The notes: generated by a model not told the origin, from the letters alone. 64,000 nt of DNA from an uncultured Geobacter sp. (GCA_903857795.1 CAIOGM010000038.1:37195-101194), one strand, 5' to 3'. Numbered from the stretch's first letter, positions 47,044 through 56,259 are shown. Numbers and translations: made by a program.

Positions 47044-47643
47044 ATGGCCCACGAGAAAAAACTCGGCGAGATACTACTCAGCGAGCGGTTTGTTACCCGG
47101 GAGCAGTTGGACGAAGCGCTGGAGTTGCAGAAGCTTTTTCCCGATCAGACCATCGGGCAGCTCCTCTGCCGTCTTGAGTTCATCACTGAGACGGTTCTCG
47201 GTGCCTTACTCGACCAGAAGGGGAGCCGACAGGAGCTCTCGGAGATTCTTGTCCAGAAAAATTTCCTTCCAGAGGAACAGGTGATCCAAGCCGTCGAACA
47301 GAGTGGACATGAGGGTACGCCACTCCACAGGACCCTCCTCAAGCATCAGCTCCTTGACGAAGAGCGGATCGCCCAGGCCCTTGCCCTTCAATACGATTTC
47401 CCGTACGTGAACTTGGGAAGCACCACCATCCCCGCGGAGATGAACCGGCTGATCAGCGCCAGTTACGCTCAGAAACGGCGGATCGTCCCGGTGTCGAAGA
47501 TCGGCAACACCCTCACCCTGGCCATGGCGCTTCCCCTGAATGTGTATGAGATCAACGACCTCTCCTCATCACTGCGGCACAAGGACATACCGGTAGTGGC
47601 CCGCGAGAGCGAGATCATCTTGGCCCAGCAGCGGCTCTACTAG
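47044..47643 (+). CDS. N-terminal half of a GspE/PilB-type ATPase, ended by in-frame TAG
   Basis: The 199 residues are an MshEN-type N-terminal region: two copies of a helical LGEILLSERFVTREQLDEAL-like unit (about 6-90 and 95-195), with YDFPYVNLGSTTIP typical of GspE/PilB N-domains. The frame stops at TAG (47641-47643), but the same frame continues through a linker straight into the ATPase domain without any shift. This is either an interrupted gene, readthrough, or a true two-gene arrangement. A GTG start three codons upstream is also possible. Confidence 0.7.
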   Translation: MAHEKKLGEILLSERFVTREQLDEALELQKLFPDQTIGQLLCRLEFITETVLGALLDQKGSRQELSEILVQKNFLPEEQVIQAVEQSGHEGTPLHRTLLKHQLLDEERIAQALALQYDFPYVNLGSTTIPAEMNRLISASYAQKRRIVPVSKIGNTLTLAMALPLNVYEINDLSSSLRHKDIPVVARESEIILAQQRLY

Positions 47644-47688
47644 GGGAACACGCCGCTCCCGGGGGTCTCGAGAGTCGAGCTGGAGGAG

Positions 47689-48969
47689 GTGCCGGACAGC
47701 ATCCTGGAGATCCTCACCGGAGGAGGGGATGAACCGGAAGTAGAAGAAGAGCTCAAGAAGGTCACCGAGAAGGATAGTGTCATTGTCAAGCTGGTGAACA
47801 AGATCATCTATGACGCCTTTCAGCAGCGCGCCTCGGATATCCATATCGAGCCGTATCCGGGCAAGAGCGACATACTCGTCCGGATCCGGATCGACGGCCG
47901 CTGCAAGATTTACCAGAAGATCCCCTACCGGTACAAGTACGCCATCCCTTCGCGGATCAAGCTCATGGCGGAGTTGGACATCGCCGAGCGCCGCAAGCCG
48001 CAGGACGGTAAGATCAACTTCAAGAATTTCGGCCCAGCGGACGTGGAGCTCCGGGTGGCCACCATGCCCACCGCGGGGCAGCTGGAGGATGTGGTGCTCC
48101 GCCTCTTGCGTCATGAGGATGCACGCCCCTTCGACACGCTGGGGATGAGGGAGCGGGATCGCCGCGAATTCGGGAACGCCCTGGTACAGCCCTACGGCAT
48201 GATCCTGGTGGTGGGCCCCACCGGTTCGGGAAAGACGACCACCCTTCATTCGGGGATCGCCCACATCAACAATCCCGAGCTCAAGATCTGGACCATCGAG
48301 GACCCGGTGGAGATCACCCAGAAGGGGCTGCGCCAGGTTCAAGTGAACCCGAAGATCGGCTTCACCTTCGCCACGGCGCTCCGGTCGTTTCTTCGTCTCG
48401 ACCCGGACGTGATCATGGTAGGAGAGATGCGGGATCAGGAGACGGCGTCCATCGCCGTGGAGGCGTCGCTTACCGGTCATCTGGTCCTCTCCACCCTGCA
48501 TACCAATTCGGCGGCGGAGACGGTAACCCGACTCCTGGATATGGGACTCGACCCCTACAGCTTTTCCGACTCCCTCCTCTGCATCTTGGCTCAACGATTG
48601 GCCAGATCGCTTTGCGAGTGCTGCAGGGAGGAGTACCTCCCCGGCGAGAGCGAGCGGTGCGATATAATAAGAGAGTTCGGGGAGGAGAGCTTCCGGAGTG
48701 CGGGTGTTGCCAAAAACGAAATTCGTCATACCCGTGCCGTCGGCTGCTCCCACTGCCTCAATACCGGCTACCAAGGGCGGATCGGAATTTATGAGCTTGT
48801 CACCTGTACCGACGAGATCAAGTCGCTTATCCGGAAACGGGCAACCAGTGACGCCATAAGCCGCCAGGCAGCTGCGGACGGTACGCGAACCCTCAAACAG
48901 GATGGCATGCTCAAACTCTTCCAGGGAGCGACCGATCTCCAAGAAGTTCGGCGCGTCTGTATCAGGTGA
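47689..48969 (+). CDS. Type II/IV secretion ATPase (GspE/PilB-type) C-terminal part
   Basis: The 426-residue protein is a complete ATPase core: IHIEP box, Walker A GPTGSGKTTT, the Asp-box/Walker B region VIMVGEMRDQETA, the His-box LSTLHTN and a Cys-pair zinc module (CECC and CSHCLNTGYQGRIGIYEL). It lies in the same frame as the preceding N-domain, with only the TAG and 45 bp between. GTG 47689 has GGAGG only 2 bp upstream, a poor spacing, which argues for a formerly continuous gene. Confidence 0.82.
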   Translation: MPDSILEILTGGGDEPEVEEELKKVTEKDSVIVKLVNKIIYDAFQQRASDIHIEPYPGKSDILVRIRIDGRCKIYQKIPYRYKYAIPSRIKLMAELDIAERRKPQDGKINFKNFGPADVELRVATMPTAGQLEDVVLRLLRHEDARPFDTLGMRERDRREFGNALVQPYGMILVVGPTGSGKTTTLHSGIAHINNPELKIWTIEDPVEITQKGLRQVQVNPKIGFTFATALRSFLRLDPDVIMVGEMRDQETASIAVEASLTGHLVLSTLHTNSAAETVTRLLDMGLDPYSFSDSLLCILAQRLARSLCECCREEYLPGESERCDIIREFGEESFRSAGVAKNEIRHTRAVGCSHCLNTGYQGRIGIYELVTCTDEIKSLIRKRATSDAISRQAAADGTRTLKQDGMLKLFQGATDLQEVRRVCIR

Positions 48970-48971
48970 AA

Positions 48972-49005
48972 GGCGCTGCAAAAAAAAGTTTGCTTTTTTT
49001 GAGCC
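48972..49005 (+). terminator. Weak A/T-rich hairpin after the ATPase gene
   Basis: A run of A (48981-48987) and a run of T (48994-49000) could pair around GTTTGC, with a GGC/GCC outer clamp. Low GC in the stem makes this a poor terminator call. Confidence 0.3.
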
Positions 49006-49062
49006 GTTAGGCTACATTTTTCAATCTTCTAAGCCTCCATTACCCCCGCCTGCGGTGACTGA

Positions 49063-50139
49063 TTGCAGAACGAACCGACGCTTGACAACTTACGCAGCGA
49101 AATCGACGCCGTCGATGATGCAATTCTTGATCTCCTGAACCGTCGGGCCACCCTCGCCCAGGCCGTCGGCAAGATCAAGTCCGAGAACCGGCGGGAGTTT
49201 CACGTCCCGAGTCGGGAACGGGAGATTTACGAACGGCTTACCGCCAAAAACCCCGGACCGTTCCCCACCGAGGCGGTCCGCAGCGTCTACCGGGAGATCA
49301 TCTCCGCGTCCCTCTCCCTGGAAGCCCCCATGCGGGTGGCTTTTCTCGGCCCCCTTGCCACCTTCAGTCATCTTGCCGCCCTCCAGCAGTTCGGACTCTC
49401 GGCCGAACTGGTCCCTCAGAAATCGATCCCGGCGGTCTTTGAAGAGGTCGAAAAGGGGCGCGCCCTCTACGGGGTGGTGCCGGTGGAGAACTCCACTGAA
49501 GGGGTGGTCTCCCACACCCTGGATATGTTCATGGAGAGTGACCTGAAGATCAACGCCGAGGTGCTGCTGGATGTCTCCCACTTTCTCCTCTCCCGTACCG
49601 GCCGGATGGAGGATATCAGGAAGGTCTATTCCCATCCGCAACCTCTGGCCCAGTGTCGCGGGTGGCTAGCGGATAATCTCCCCAACGTGGCTCAAGTCGA
49701 TGTCGCCTCCACGACCCTGGCGGCACAGATCGTCAGCGAGGATTACACCGCCGCTGCCATCGCCAGCGAATACGCCGCAACTCTCTATAACCTGAAGATC
49801 GTCAAGGAACGGATAGAGGACCAGGTCAACAACGTCACCCGTTTCCTCGTCATCGGCAAGAAAGCCATGGAGCGGGGCACGGATGACAAGAGTTCTCTCA
49901 TGTTTTCTGTAAAGGATGAGCCGGGGATCCTCTACCGAATGCTGGAGCCGTTCGCATCGCGTGGGCTGAATCTCAGCAAGATTGAATCTCGCCCCTTCAA
50001 GAAAAAGGCATGGGAGTACATCTTCTTCCTGGACCTGAATGGGCACATAGCGAACCCCGAGGTTGCGGCTGCAATCAGGGAACTGCGGGAGTGCTGCCAG
50101 TTCGTGAGAATTCTCGGCTCATACCCCAGGGCGAGGTAA
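49063..50139 (+). CDS. pheA: Bifunctional chorismate mutase / prephenate dehydratase
   Basis: The protein makes phenylpyruvate for Phe synthesis. The 358 residues have an AroQ chorismate mutase (about 5-85; LRSEIDAVDDAILDLLNRRATLA), a prephenate dehydratase domain (about 90-265; VAFLGPLATFSH, VPVENSTEGVVSHTLD, NNVTRFLVIG) and a C-terminal ACT domain with the ESRP motif for Phe binding. The start is a TTG, the only plausible start in frame. tyrA follows after 2 bp. Confidence 0.95.
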   Translation: MQNEPTLDNLRSEIDAVDDAILDLLNRRATLAQAVGKIKSENRREFHVPSREREIYERLTAKNPGPFPTEAVRSVYREIISASLSLEAPMRVAFLGPLATFSHLAALQQFGLSAELVPQKSIPAVFEEVEKGRALYGVVPVENSTEGVVSHTLDMFMESDLKINAEVLLDVSHFLLSRTGRMEDIRKVYSHPQPLAQCRGWLADNLPNVAQVDVASTTLAAQIVSEDYTAAAIASEYAATLYNLKIVKERIEDQVNNVTRFLVIGKKAMERGTDDKSSLMFSVKDEPGILYRMLEPFASRGLNLSKIESRPFKKKAWEYIFFLDLNGHIANPEVAAAIRELRECCQFVRILGSYPRAR

Positions 50140-50141
50140 GC

Positions 50142-51002
50142 ATGCCCTTCATCAAACGTCTCGCCATAATCGGTGTCGGTCTCATCGGCGGTTCCCTGGC
50201 TCTGGCGCTCCGAAGCAACGGGGCGGTGGGTGAGGTGATCGGCATCGGACGCGGTGAGGCGAATCTCCGACGGGGGGTAGAACTGGGAGTCATCGACCGC
50301 TACGATCAGGATCCGTGCAGCGGTGTACAAGGGGCCGACGTCGTCTTCCTGGCAACACCGGTTTGCACCATTGCCGGAATCTTGGCCCAGATCGCCCCGT
50401 TTCTGGCGCGCGGCAGCGTCGTCACTGATGGCGGGAGCGTCAAGGAAGGGATCGTCGCCGCCTGCGAACCGCTCATGCCGGAAGGAACCTTCTTCGTGGG
50501 GGGACACCCCATCGCGGGGACTGAGCACTCGGGGGTAGAGGCAGCTTTTGCCACCCTCTACAAGAACCGGCGTTGCATCCTGACCCCCTCGCTCCGGACC
50601 GATCCGACTGCCTTGGCCACCGTGGAGAAACTCTGGGAGACGGCCGGTTCTGATGTGGTGCTCATGGACGCGCACAAGCACGACCGGATCCTGGCTGCGA
50701 TCTCCCACCTGCCGCATATGGTGGCCTATAGCCTTGTCAATGCCGTCGGGGGGTACGACCGGTTCGACGAAAACATCCTCCGTTACTCCGCCGGCGGTTT
50801 CCGGGACTTCACCCGGATCGCCTCCTCCGACCCGGTCATGTGGCGGGATATTGCTCTCATGAATCAGGAGGCAGTGGTGGAGATGATCGATTTTTTTGCC
50901 GACTCCCTGAGCAACCTGCGGCGACTGGTGGCCACTGCCGACAGCGGCGCCCTGGAAACCTTCTTCACCCGCTCCAAGGAGCAACGGGACGCCATAATTT
51001 AG
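50142..51002 (+). CDS. tyrA: Prephenate dehydrogenase
   Basis: TyrA converts prephenate to 4-hydroxyphenylpyruvate for Tyr synthesis. The 286-residue protein has the NAD-binding IIGVGLIGGSLALAL, the GGHPIAGTEHSG motif and SHLPHMVAYSL of the dehydrogenase. It overlaps no neighbour but is 2 bp from pheA. A heptamer repeat array starts at its stop codon. Confidence 0.95.
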   Translation: MPFIKRLAIIGVGLIGGSLALALRSNGAVGEVIGIGRGEANLRRGVELGVIDRYDQDPCSGVQGADVVFLATPVCTIAGILAQIAPFLARGSVVTDGGSVKEGIVAACEPLMPEGTFFVGGHPIAGTEHSGVEAAFATLYKNRRCILTPSLRTDPTALATVEKLWETAGSDVVLMDAHKHDRILAAISHLPHMVAYSLVNAVGGYDRFDENILRYSAGGFRDFTRIASSDPVMWRDIALMNQEAVVEMIDFFADSLSNLRRLVATADSGALETFFTRSKEQRDAII

Positions 51003-51057
51003 GTTCTGGGTTCTAAGTTCAAGGTTCAAGGTTCAAGGTTCAAGGTTCTGGATTTTG
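51002..51057 (+). repeat. Heptanucleotide repeat between tyrA and aroA
   Basis: Eight 7-mers run in phase from the tyrA stop: GGTTCTG, GGTTCTA, AGTTCAA, three of GGTTCAA, GGTTCTG, GATTTTG. The array fills most of the 85-bp gap before aroA. Confidence 0.9.
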
Positions 51058-51087
51058 GTTTTGTTGGTCATCGGTTGGAGGTCTTCC

Positions 51088-52377
51088 ATGCAATCCTATA
51101 CAGTTCAACCGGCGTCTTCCCTTCGCGGCGAGATCAGCGTTCCCGGAGACAAGTCAATCTCCCACCGCTCCATCATGCTCGGCTCCCTCGCCCGGGGAAC
51201 CACCACCGTCCGGGGTTTCCTCCGCGGGGAAGACAATATGGCGACCCTCAACGCCTTCAGGCTGATGGGGGTAGAAATCGTCGATGACGGCAACCTGTTG
51301 ACCATTGCCGGCCGCGGACTCCACGGGCTCATGGAGCCAGGGGACGTGATCGACTGCGGCAACTCCGGCACCTCCATCCGGCTCCTCACCGGACTACTGG
51401 CTGGACAGCGCTTCTTTTCCGTCCTCACCGGAGACCGCTACCTCCGGAACCGTCCCATGAAACGGGTGGTCGTCCCCTTGGGGGAGATGGGAGCAATCAT
51501 TCACGGCCGCGATGGTGGCGAAAAGGCTCCTCTCGCCATCACCGGCAGAGCGCTCATGGGGATCGATTACTCTTCCCCGGTGGCCAGCGCCCAGGTCAAA
51601 TCCGCGCTGCTTCTGGCCGGTCTCTACGCCGAAGGGGAGACCAGGGTGACAGAACCCCACCGCTCCCGGGACCATTCGGAACGGATGCTCGCCCATTTCG
51701 GCGCCGAACTCAGGGTGACCGCCACCGGAGCAGCGCTCACCGGCGGACAGGAACTGACAGGACGAGAGATCGTGGTTCCCGGCGACATCTCCTCTGCTGC
51801 CTTCTTTCTCGTTGCGGGGCTTATCGTCCCCGGCTCGGAACTTCTAATCACCGGAGTCGGAGTCAACCCCACCCGGAGCGGCATCATCGACATTCTCCAG
51901 ACCATGGGGGGGGATATCCAGCTCCTCAACGTGCGAGAGCTCTCCGGCGAACCGGTTGCCGACCTCCTGGTCCGGTCATCGCTCCTGAAAGGGATCGAGA
52001 TCGGCGGGGATCTGGTCCCCCGAGCCATAGATGAGTTCCCGGTAGTAGCCATCGCCGCGGCCTTTGCCGAAGGGAGCACCACCGTCAGGGACGCCAAGGA
52101 ACTCCGAGTCAAGGAGACCGACAGGATTGCCGCCACGGCAGCCAACCTCCGCCTGGCCGGAGTCACGGTAGTCGAGAACCCCGACGGGATGATCATCACC
52201 GGCCGCGGTCGTCTGGACGGCTGCAGTGTGGACAGCCGGGGAGACCACCGGATCGCCATGGCGATGCTTATTGGCGGCCTGGCCTCCTCGGGAGCGACGA
52301 CGGTAACTGATGTGGAGTGCATCGCGACCTCTTTCCCCAGCTTCCTGCCGCTTCTGGAACTGGTCGCTCAACGATGA
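51088..52377 (+). CDS. aroA: EPSP synthase (3-phosphoshikimate 1-carboxyvinyltransferase)
   Basis: AroA makes EPSP in the shikimate pathway. The 429-residue protein has the LRGEISVPGDKSISHRSIML start, DCGNSGTSIRLLTG, the RxxTxxR-like RYLRNRPMKR, and the C-terminal ELRVKETDRI and GDHRIAMAM motifs. The Gly in the NSGTSIR region is of the common type. A TGGAGG site precedes the ATG. The stop overlaps cmk by 4 bp. Confidence 0.96.
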   Translation: MQSYTVQPASSLRGEISVPGDKSISHRSIMLGSLARGTTTVRGFLRGEDNMATLNAFRLMGVEIVDDGNLLTIAGRGLHGLMEPGDVIDCGNSGTSIRLLTGLLAGQRFFSVLTGDRYLRNRPMKRVVVPLGEMGAIIHGRDGGEKAPLAITGRALMGIDYSSPVASAQVKSALLLAGLYAEGETRVTEPHRSRDHSERMLAHFGAELRVTATGAALTGGQELTGREIVVPGDISSAAFFLVAGLIVPGSELLITGVGVNPTRSGIIDILQTMGGDIQLLNVRELSGEPVADLLVRSSLLKGIEIGGDLVPRAIDEFPVVAIAAAFAEGSTTVRDAKELRVKETDRIAATAANLRLAGVTVVENPDGMIITGRGRLDGCSVDSRGDHRIAMAMLIGGLASSGATTVTDVECIATSFPSFLPLLELVAQR

Positions 52378-53084
52378 GGAACCGCGGAGTCGTCATCGCC
52401 ATTGACGGACCCTCCGGGGCCGGCAAGAGCACCCTGACCGCCTTGCTGGCGGAGCGTCTTGGCTATCTCCATATTGACACCGGCGCACTGTACCGGACCC
52501 TGGCCCTTCTGGTGAAGCGGACCGGTGTCGCCCCGGACGACCACTCCGCCGTTGAGGCTGTCTGCCGGAAAGCGGTGATCGGGTTCCGGCGTGACGCCGG
52601 CCACTGCCGGGTCATGGCAGGCGACGAAGACGTCACCGGGGCGATCAGGACTCCGGAGATCAGTATGCTCACTTCTCAGATTTCAGCCCAGGCCGCCGTC
52701 AGGGAGGTTCTCCTCTCCCTTCAGCGACAAATGGGGAGAGACGGGGGGGTCATCCTTGAAGGACGGGACATCGGCACGGTGGTCTTTCCCGATGCCGAGG
52801 TAAAGTTTTTCCTCAGCGCCTCGGCAGATGAGCGGGGACTCCGCCGCTTTCTTGAACTACAGGAAAAGGGGAGCACTGCCACCCTGGAGGAGACCATCGC
52901 CGAGGTGGTCAGACGGGACCGGCAGGACGCCGACCGAGAGCTCGCACCACTCAGAAAGGGCGCTGACGCAGTGGAGATCGACTCCACCGGAGAGACCATC
53001 GCCAGCGTCCTGGAGCGAATGGAACGACTCGTCCGGGAGTACCTCTCCACTTCAGCAGCAAGTGAGAGAAGGGGATCAGCATGA
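52374..53084 (+). CDS. cmk: Cytidylate kinase
   Basis: Cmk phosphorylates CMP and dCMP. The 236-residue protein has the P-loop IDGPSGAGKSTL, YLHIDTGALYRTL and the RDIGTVVFPDAEVKFFLSA motif. The ATG overlaps the aroA stop (ATGA); the gene also overlaps ispH by 4 bp. The aroA-cmk-ispH-rpsA order is common in bacteria. Confidence 0.95.
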   Translation: MRNRGVVIAIDGPSGAGKSTLTALLAERLGYLHIDTGALYRTLALLVKRTGVAPDDHSAVEAVCRKAVIGFRRDAGHCRVMAGDEDVTGAIRTPEISMLTSQISAQAAVREVLLSLQRQMGRDGGVILEGRDIGTVVFPDAEVKFFLSASADERGLRRFLELQEKGSTATLEETIAEVVRRDRQDADRELAPLRKGADAVEIDSTGETIASVLERMERLVREYLSTSAASERRGSA

Positions 53085-53920
53085 AAATAACGCTTGCAAA
53101 ACGGGCAGGTTTCTGCTTTGGTGTCAAACGTGCTACCCAGATGGCCTTCGAGGCCGCCGATCGTGGCGGACAGACCTGCACCCTCGGCCCAATCATTCAC
53201 TCCCCCCAGGTCGTGCAACGGCTGGAGGAGATGGGGGTTAAGGTTGTTAACGATGTGGAGCGCCTGGAGCGGGGGACTGTCATAATCCGCTCCCACGGGG
53301 TCGCTGCCGAGGAGCTGGATGCCGCCATCCGCAAAGAGATGGAGATCATCGATGCGACCTGTCCCTTCGTCAAAAAGGCCCAGGAGCATGTGAAGAGACT
53401 CTCGCAGACCGGGTATGATGTCGTCGTGGTAGGGGATGCAGATCATCCCGAGGTTCAGGGGATCGTCTCCTACGCCACCGGTCGTGTCTTCGTGGTCGGC
53501 TCCGGAGAAGAGGCAAGCCGACTCCCCAAGATGGTAAAAGTTGGGGTTGTCGCCCAGACCACCCAGTCCTTCGAGAATCTCAAGCAGGTGGTCCTGGAAT
53601 GTCTTATGAAAGGTAATGAGACACGGGTCTTCAACACCATCTGCGACGCCACTGCGGTGCGCCAGGAAGAGGCCAAGGAGCTGGCCAAGCAGGCCGACTG
53701 CATGATCGTGATCGGCGGCTACAACAGTGCCAACACTCGTCGCTTGGCAGAGGTCTGCGCCGAACTTCAGCCGCGCACCTATCATATCGAGACCGCCCAG
53801 CAGTTGAACCCCGAATGGTTTTCGGGAGTGGCAACGGTTGGAGTTACTGCAGGCGCATCAACCCCCAAGTGGCTCATCGATGAGGTGCTGCAGCAGATAG
53901 AGCAGAGCGAGCGGAAGTAG
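53081..53920 (+). CDS. ispH: 4-hydroxy-3-methylbut-2-enyl diphosphate reductase
   Basis: IspH (LytB) makes IPP and DMAPP from HMBPP. The 279-residue protein has the three conserved cysteines of the iron-sulfur cluster: FCFGVKRA near the N-terminus, DATCPFVKKAQEH and TICDATAVRQEEA. The VTAGASTPKWLIDEV C-terminus is typical. Confidence 0.96.
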   Translation: MKITLAKRAGFCFGVKRATQMAFEAADRGGQTCTLGPIIHSPQVVQRLEEMGVKVVNDVERLERGTVIIRSHGVAAEELDAAIRKEMEIIDATCPFVKKAQEHVKRLSQTGYDVVVVGDADHPEVQGIVSYATGRVFVVGSGEEASRLPKMVKVGVVAQTTQSFENLKQVVLECLMKGNETRVFNTICDATAVRQEEAKELAKQADCMIVIGGYNSANTRRLAEVCAELQPRTYHIETAQQLNPEWFSGVATVGVTAGASTPKWLIDEVLQQIEQSERK

Positions 53921-53963
53921 GAGCGACACAGCCGTCGTCCGCAGGGATATATCATCTAGGATC

Positions 53964-53986
53964 CGGGCGCGTTTCGACGACGCCCG
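53964..53986 (+). promoter_or_regulatory. Hairpin in the rpsA leader
   Basis: CGGGCG pairs with CGCCCG, continued inward by CGT and ACG around a TTCG loop, with one bulged A. No T-run follows, so it is not a terminator. It could be part of an S1 autoregulatory leader, as S1 represses its own translation in other bacteria. Confidence 0.4.
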
Positions 53987-54049
53987 AGGTAGTAGAAATA
54001 AGAAGCAGACAAATAGACAGGGGGTACGGTGGCAATGGAGGAGAACAAC

Positions 54050-55777
54050 ATGGCTCTGCCGGATGACAACATCATGGCGCAACAGGTGGACGAAGAAGAG
54101 ACTATGGGCGGTTCCGGCGAGTTTGAGGAACTTTTCAATGAGAGCCTCCGGCAGTTTCAGTCGGGTGAGCTCATCAAAGGTGTAGTCGTCAAGGTCGACC
54201 AGGACACCGTTTTGGTCGATATCGGGCATAAATCGGAGGGGCGTATCAACGCCGCCGAATTCCTGGACGAGCAGGGGAACATGACGGTTAAGGTAGGAGA
54301 TGAAGTAAGTGTCCTCCTGGAGCGAGGCGAGGATGAAAAAGGTCATCTGATCCTCTCCCGGCGCAAGGCCGAGCGGCAGGCGGTCTGGGAAAAGATCGCC
54401 GAGTCCGGCGGCGAGGGTGGGACTATCGAAGGGAAGATAGTGGCTAAGGTAAAAGGTGGGATGACCGTCGACATCGGTCTGCCGGCCTTCCTGCCTGCCT
54501 CGCAGGTAGATCTCCGCCCTACGGCCAATCTCGATAAATATCTGGGACAGACGTATACATTCAAGATTCTCAAGCTGAACAAGAAGCGGGGGAACGTTGT
54601 TCTCTCCCGCCGCGTGCTCATGGAGGAAGAGCGGGAGTCCATGCGCGACCAGACTCTGGGAGTTCTTGCAGAAGGGCAGATAGTAGATGGCGTAGTCAAG
54701 AACATCACTGATTACGGTGCATTCCTCGACCTTGGCGGCATCGACGGACTTCTCCATGTCACCGATATGTCCTGGGGAAGATTGGCTCACCCTTCGGAGG
54801 CGATCAAGGTTGGAGACCAGCTCAAGGTCATGGTCCTCAAGTACGACCGGAACAAGGGGAAGATCTCCTTGGGGCTCAAGCAGGCACTTCCCGATCCCTG
54901 GCTCGATGTGGAAGGAAAGTTCCCGGTTGGGACAAAGATCAGCGGCAAGGTCGTGAGCCTCACAGAGTACGGCGCCTTCGTGGCGTTGGAGGAAGGGGTC
55001 GAAGGGCTCATCCATGTCTCCGAGATGTCCTGGACCAAGCGAGTTCGCCACCCCTCCGATATCCTCACCGTAGGTGACGAGGTTGAGGTGCTGGTACTCG
55101 GCATGGATCTGGCCAACCGGCGGATCTCCCTGGGACTCAAGCAGGTGACTGCCAATCCTTGGACCGAGATCCAGGAGCGGTATCCGGTAGGGACGAAGAT
55201 TGAGGGGCAGATCAAGAATGTCACCGACTTCGGCGTCTTCATCGGCGTTGAAGAGGGGATCGACGGCCTGGTCCATGTATCCGACATCTCCTGGACCAGA
55301 AGAATCAAACACCCGGGCGAACTCTTCAGCAAGGGGCAGACCGTTCACGCGGTGGTTCTCAATATCGACCCAGAGAACGAGCGGCTCTCCCTGGGGATGA
55401 AGCAGCTGACTCCCGACCCCTGGACAGAGATCCCGGTCAGGTACCGCCCGGGAACCAAGGTGAAGGGGAAGGTTACCTCTGTCACCGAATTCGGGATTTT
55501 TCTGGAGATCGAGGAGGGAATCGAAGGGCTGATTCACGTCTCGGAACTCTCCCGGGAAAAGGTGCCGACCCCTAAGGGTTTCGCTAATGTTGGCGATGAA
55601 CTGGATGCCCTGGTGCTTAACATCGATACGATCGAGAAGAAGATTTCTCTTTCAGTGAAGGCGCTGCAGGCTGCTACTGAGAAGGCAGAAATGTCCTCAT
55701 ACATGGACACGGCGCCCGAAGGGCTGGGTAATTTCGGCTCACTCATGGACGTCTTGAAGAAGAATACTGAAGAGTAG
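54050..55777 (+). CDS. rpsA: 30S ribosomal protein S1, six S1 domains
   Basis: S1 binds mRNA on the 30S subunit and melts structured starts. The 575-residue protein has six tandem S1 domains; the third to sixth are most alike, each with a GTKIxGxVxxxTxxGxFV and GLIHVSEMSW-type core. The chosen ATG has GGAGGAG 6 bp upstream; ATG and GTG codons further upstream lack such a site. ihfB follows, as in enteric bacteria. Confidence 0.96.
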   Translation: MALPDDNIMAQQVDEEETMGGSGEFEELFNESLRQFQSGELIKGVVVKVDQDTVLVDIGHKSEGRINAAEFLDEQGNMTVKVGDEVSVLLERGEDEKGHLILSRRKAERQAVWEKIAESGGEGGTIEGKIVAKVKGGMTVDIGLPAFLPASQVDLRPTANLDKYLGQTYTFKILKLNKKRGNVVLSRRVLMEEERESMRDQTLGVLAEGQIVDGVVKNITDYGAFLDLGGIDGLLHVTDMSWGRLAHPSEAIKVGDQLKVMVLKYDRNKGKISLGLKQALPDPWLDVEGKFPVGTKISGKVVSLTEYGAFVALEEGVEGLIHVSEMSWTKRVRHPSDILTVGDEVEVLVLGMDLANRRISLGLKQVTANPWTEIQERYPVGTKIEGQIKNVTDFGVFIGVEEGIDGLVHVSDISWTRRIKHPGELFSKGQTVHAVVLNIDPENERLSLGMKQLTPDPWTEIPVRYRPGTKVKGKVTSVTEFGIFLEIEEGIEGLIHVSELSREKVPTPKGFANVGDELDALVLNIDTIEKKISLSVKALQAATEKAEMSSYMDTAPEGLGNFGSLMDVLKKNTEE

Positions 55778-55787
55778 GGTACTCAGG

Positions 55788-55823
55788 GCCGCCCGGACCG
55801 GGTTCAGTCAGGAACCGGGCGGC
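55788..55823 (+). promoter_or_regulatory. Hairpin between rpsA and ihfB
   Basis: A perfect 9-bp stem (GCCGCCCGG with CCGGGCGGC) encloses an 18-base loop. No T-run follows. It may be an attenuator or an RNA-processing site in an rpsA-ihfB transcript. Confidence 0.35.
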
Positions 55824-55843
55824 TTACCCGCAAGGAGATGTGC

Positions 55844-56128
55844 ATGACGAAGAGTGAACTGGTGGAGACGCTTGCCGAGACCCACGGCATCCTTTCCATG
55901 AAAGAGGCCGAAGCGGTGATCAACATCGTCTTCGACGGAATAGCGGATGCCCTCACTTCCGGTGAAAAGGTCGAGATTCGCGGTTTCGGCAGCTTCACGG
56001 TTCGTGAACGTGACGGTCGTGAGGCGCGTAATCCGAAGAGTGGTGAAGTCGTCAAGATTCCGCCCAAGAAAACTCCGTTTTTCAAGACCGGAAAAGAACT
56101 CCGTGAACGGGTTAACGGCGGAGCCTGA
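55844..56128 (+). CDS. ihfB: Integration host factor beta-type subunit
   Basis: The 94-residue DNABII protein bends DNA; the position after rpsA matches ihfB. The motifs KSELVETLAE, EIRGFGSFTVRERDGREARNP and VKIPPKKTPFFKTGKELRERV are typical of the family. The chosen ATG sits 6 bp after AAGGAG; an ATG two codons earlier would be too close to that site. A tRNA gene follows 20 bp downstream. Confidence 0.92.
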   Translation: MTKSELVETLAETHGILSMKEAEAVINIVFDGIADALTSGEKVEIRGFGSFTVRERDGREARNPKSGEVVKIPPKKTPFFKTGKELRERVNGGA

Positions 56129-56148
56129 GTTCCGCTTGAAACTGCTCT

Positions 56149-56235
56149 GCCCGGATGGCGGAATTGGTAGACGCAAGGGACTTAAAATCCCTCGGTCGTG
56201 AGGCTGTGCCGGTTCGATCCCGGCTCCGGGCACCA
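56149..56235 (+). tRNA. tRNA-Leu (anticodon TAA)
   Basis: The 87-nt gene has acceptor arms GCCCGGA and TCCGGGC, a long variable arm typical of class II tRNAs, the TTCGATCC T-loop, anticodon TAA in the loop CTTAAAA and an encoded CCA end. The prophage begins just downstream. Confidence 0.95.
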
Positions 56236-56259
56236 ATAAAATTGGATACTTACACACGC

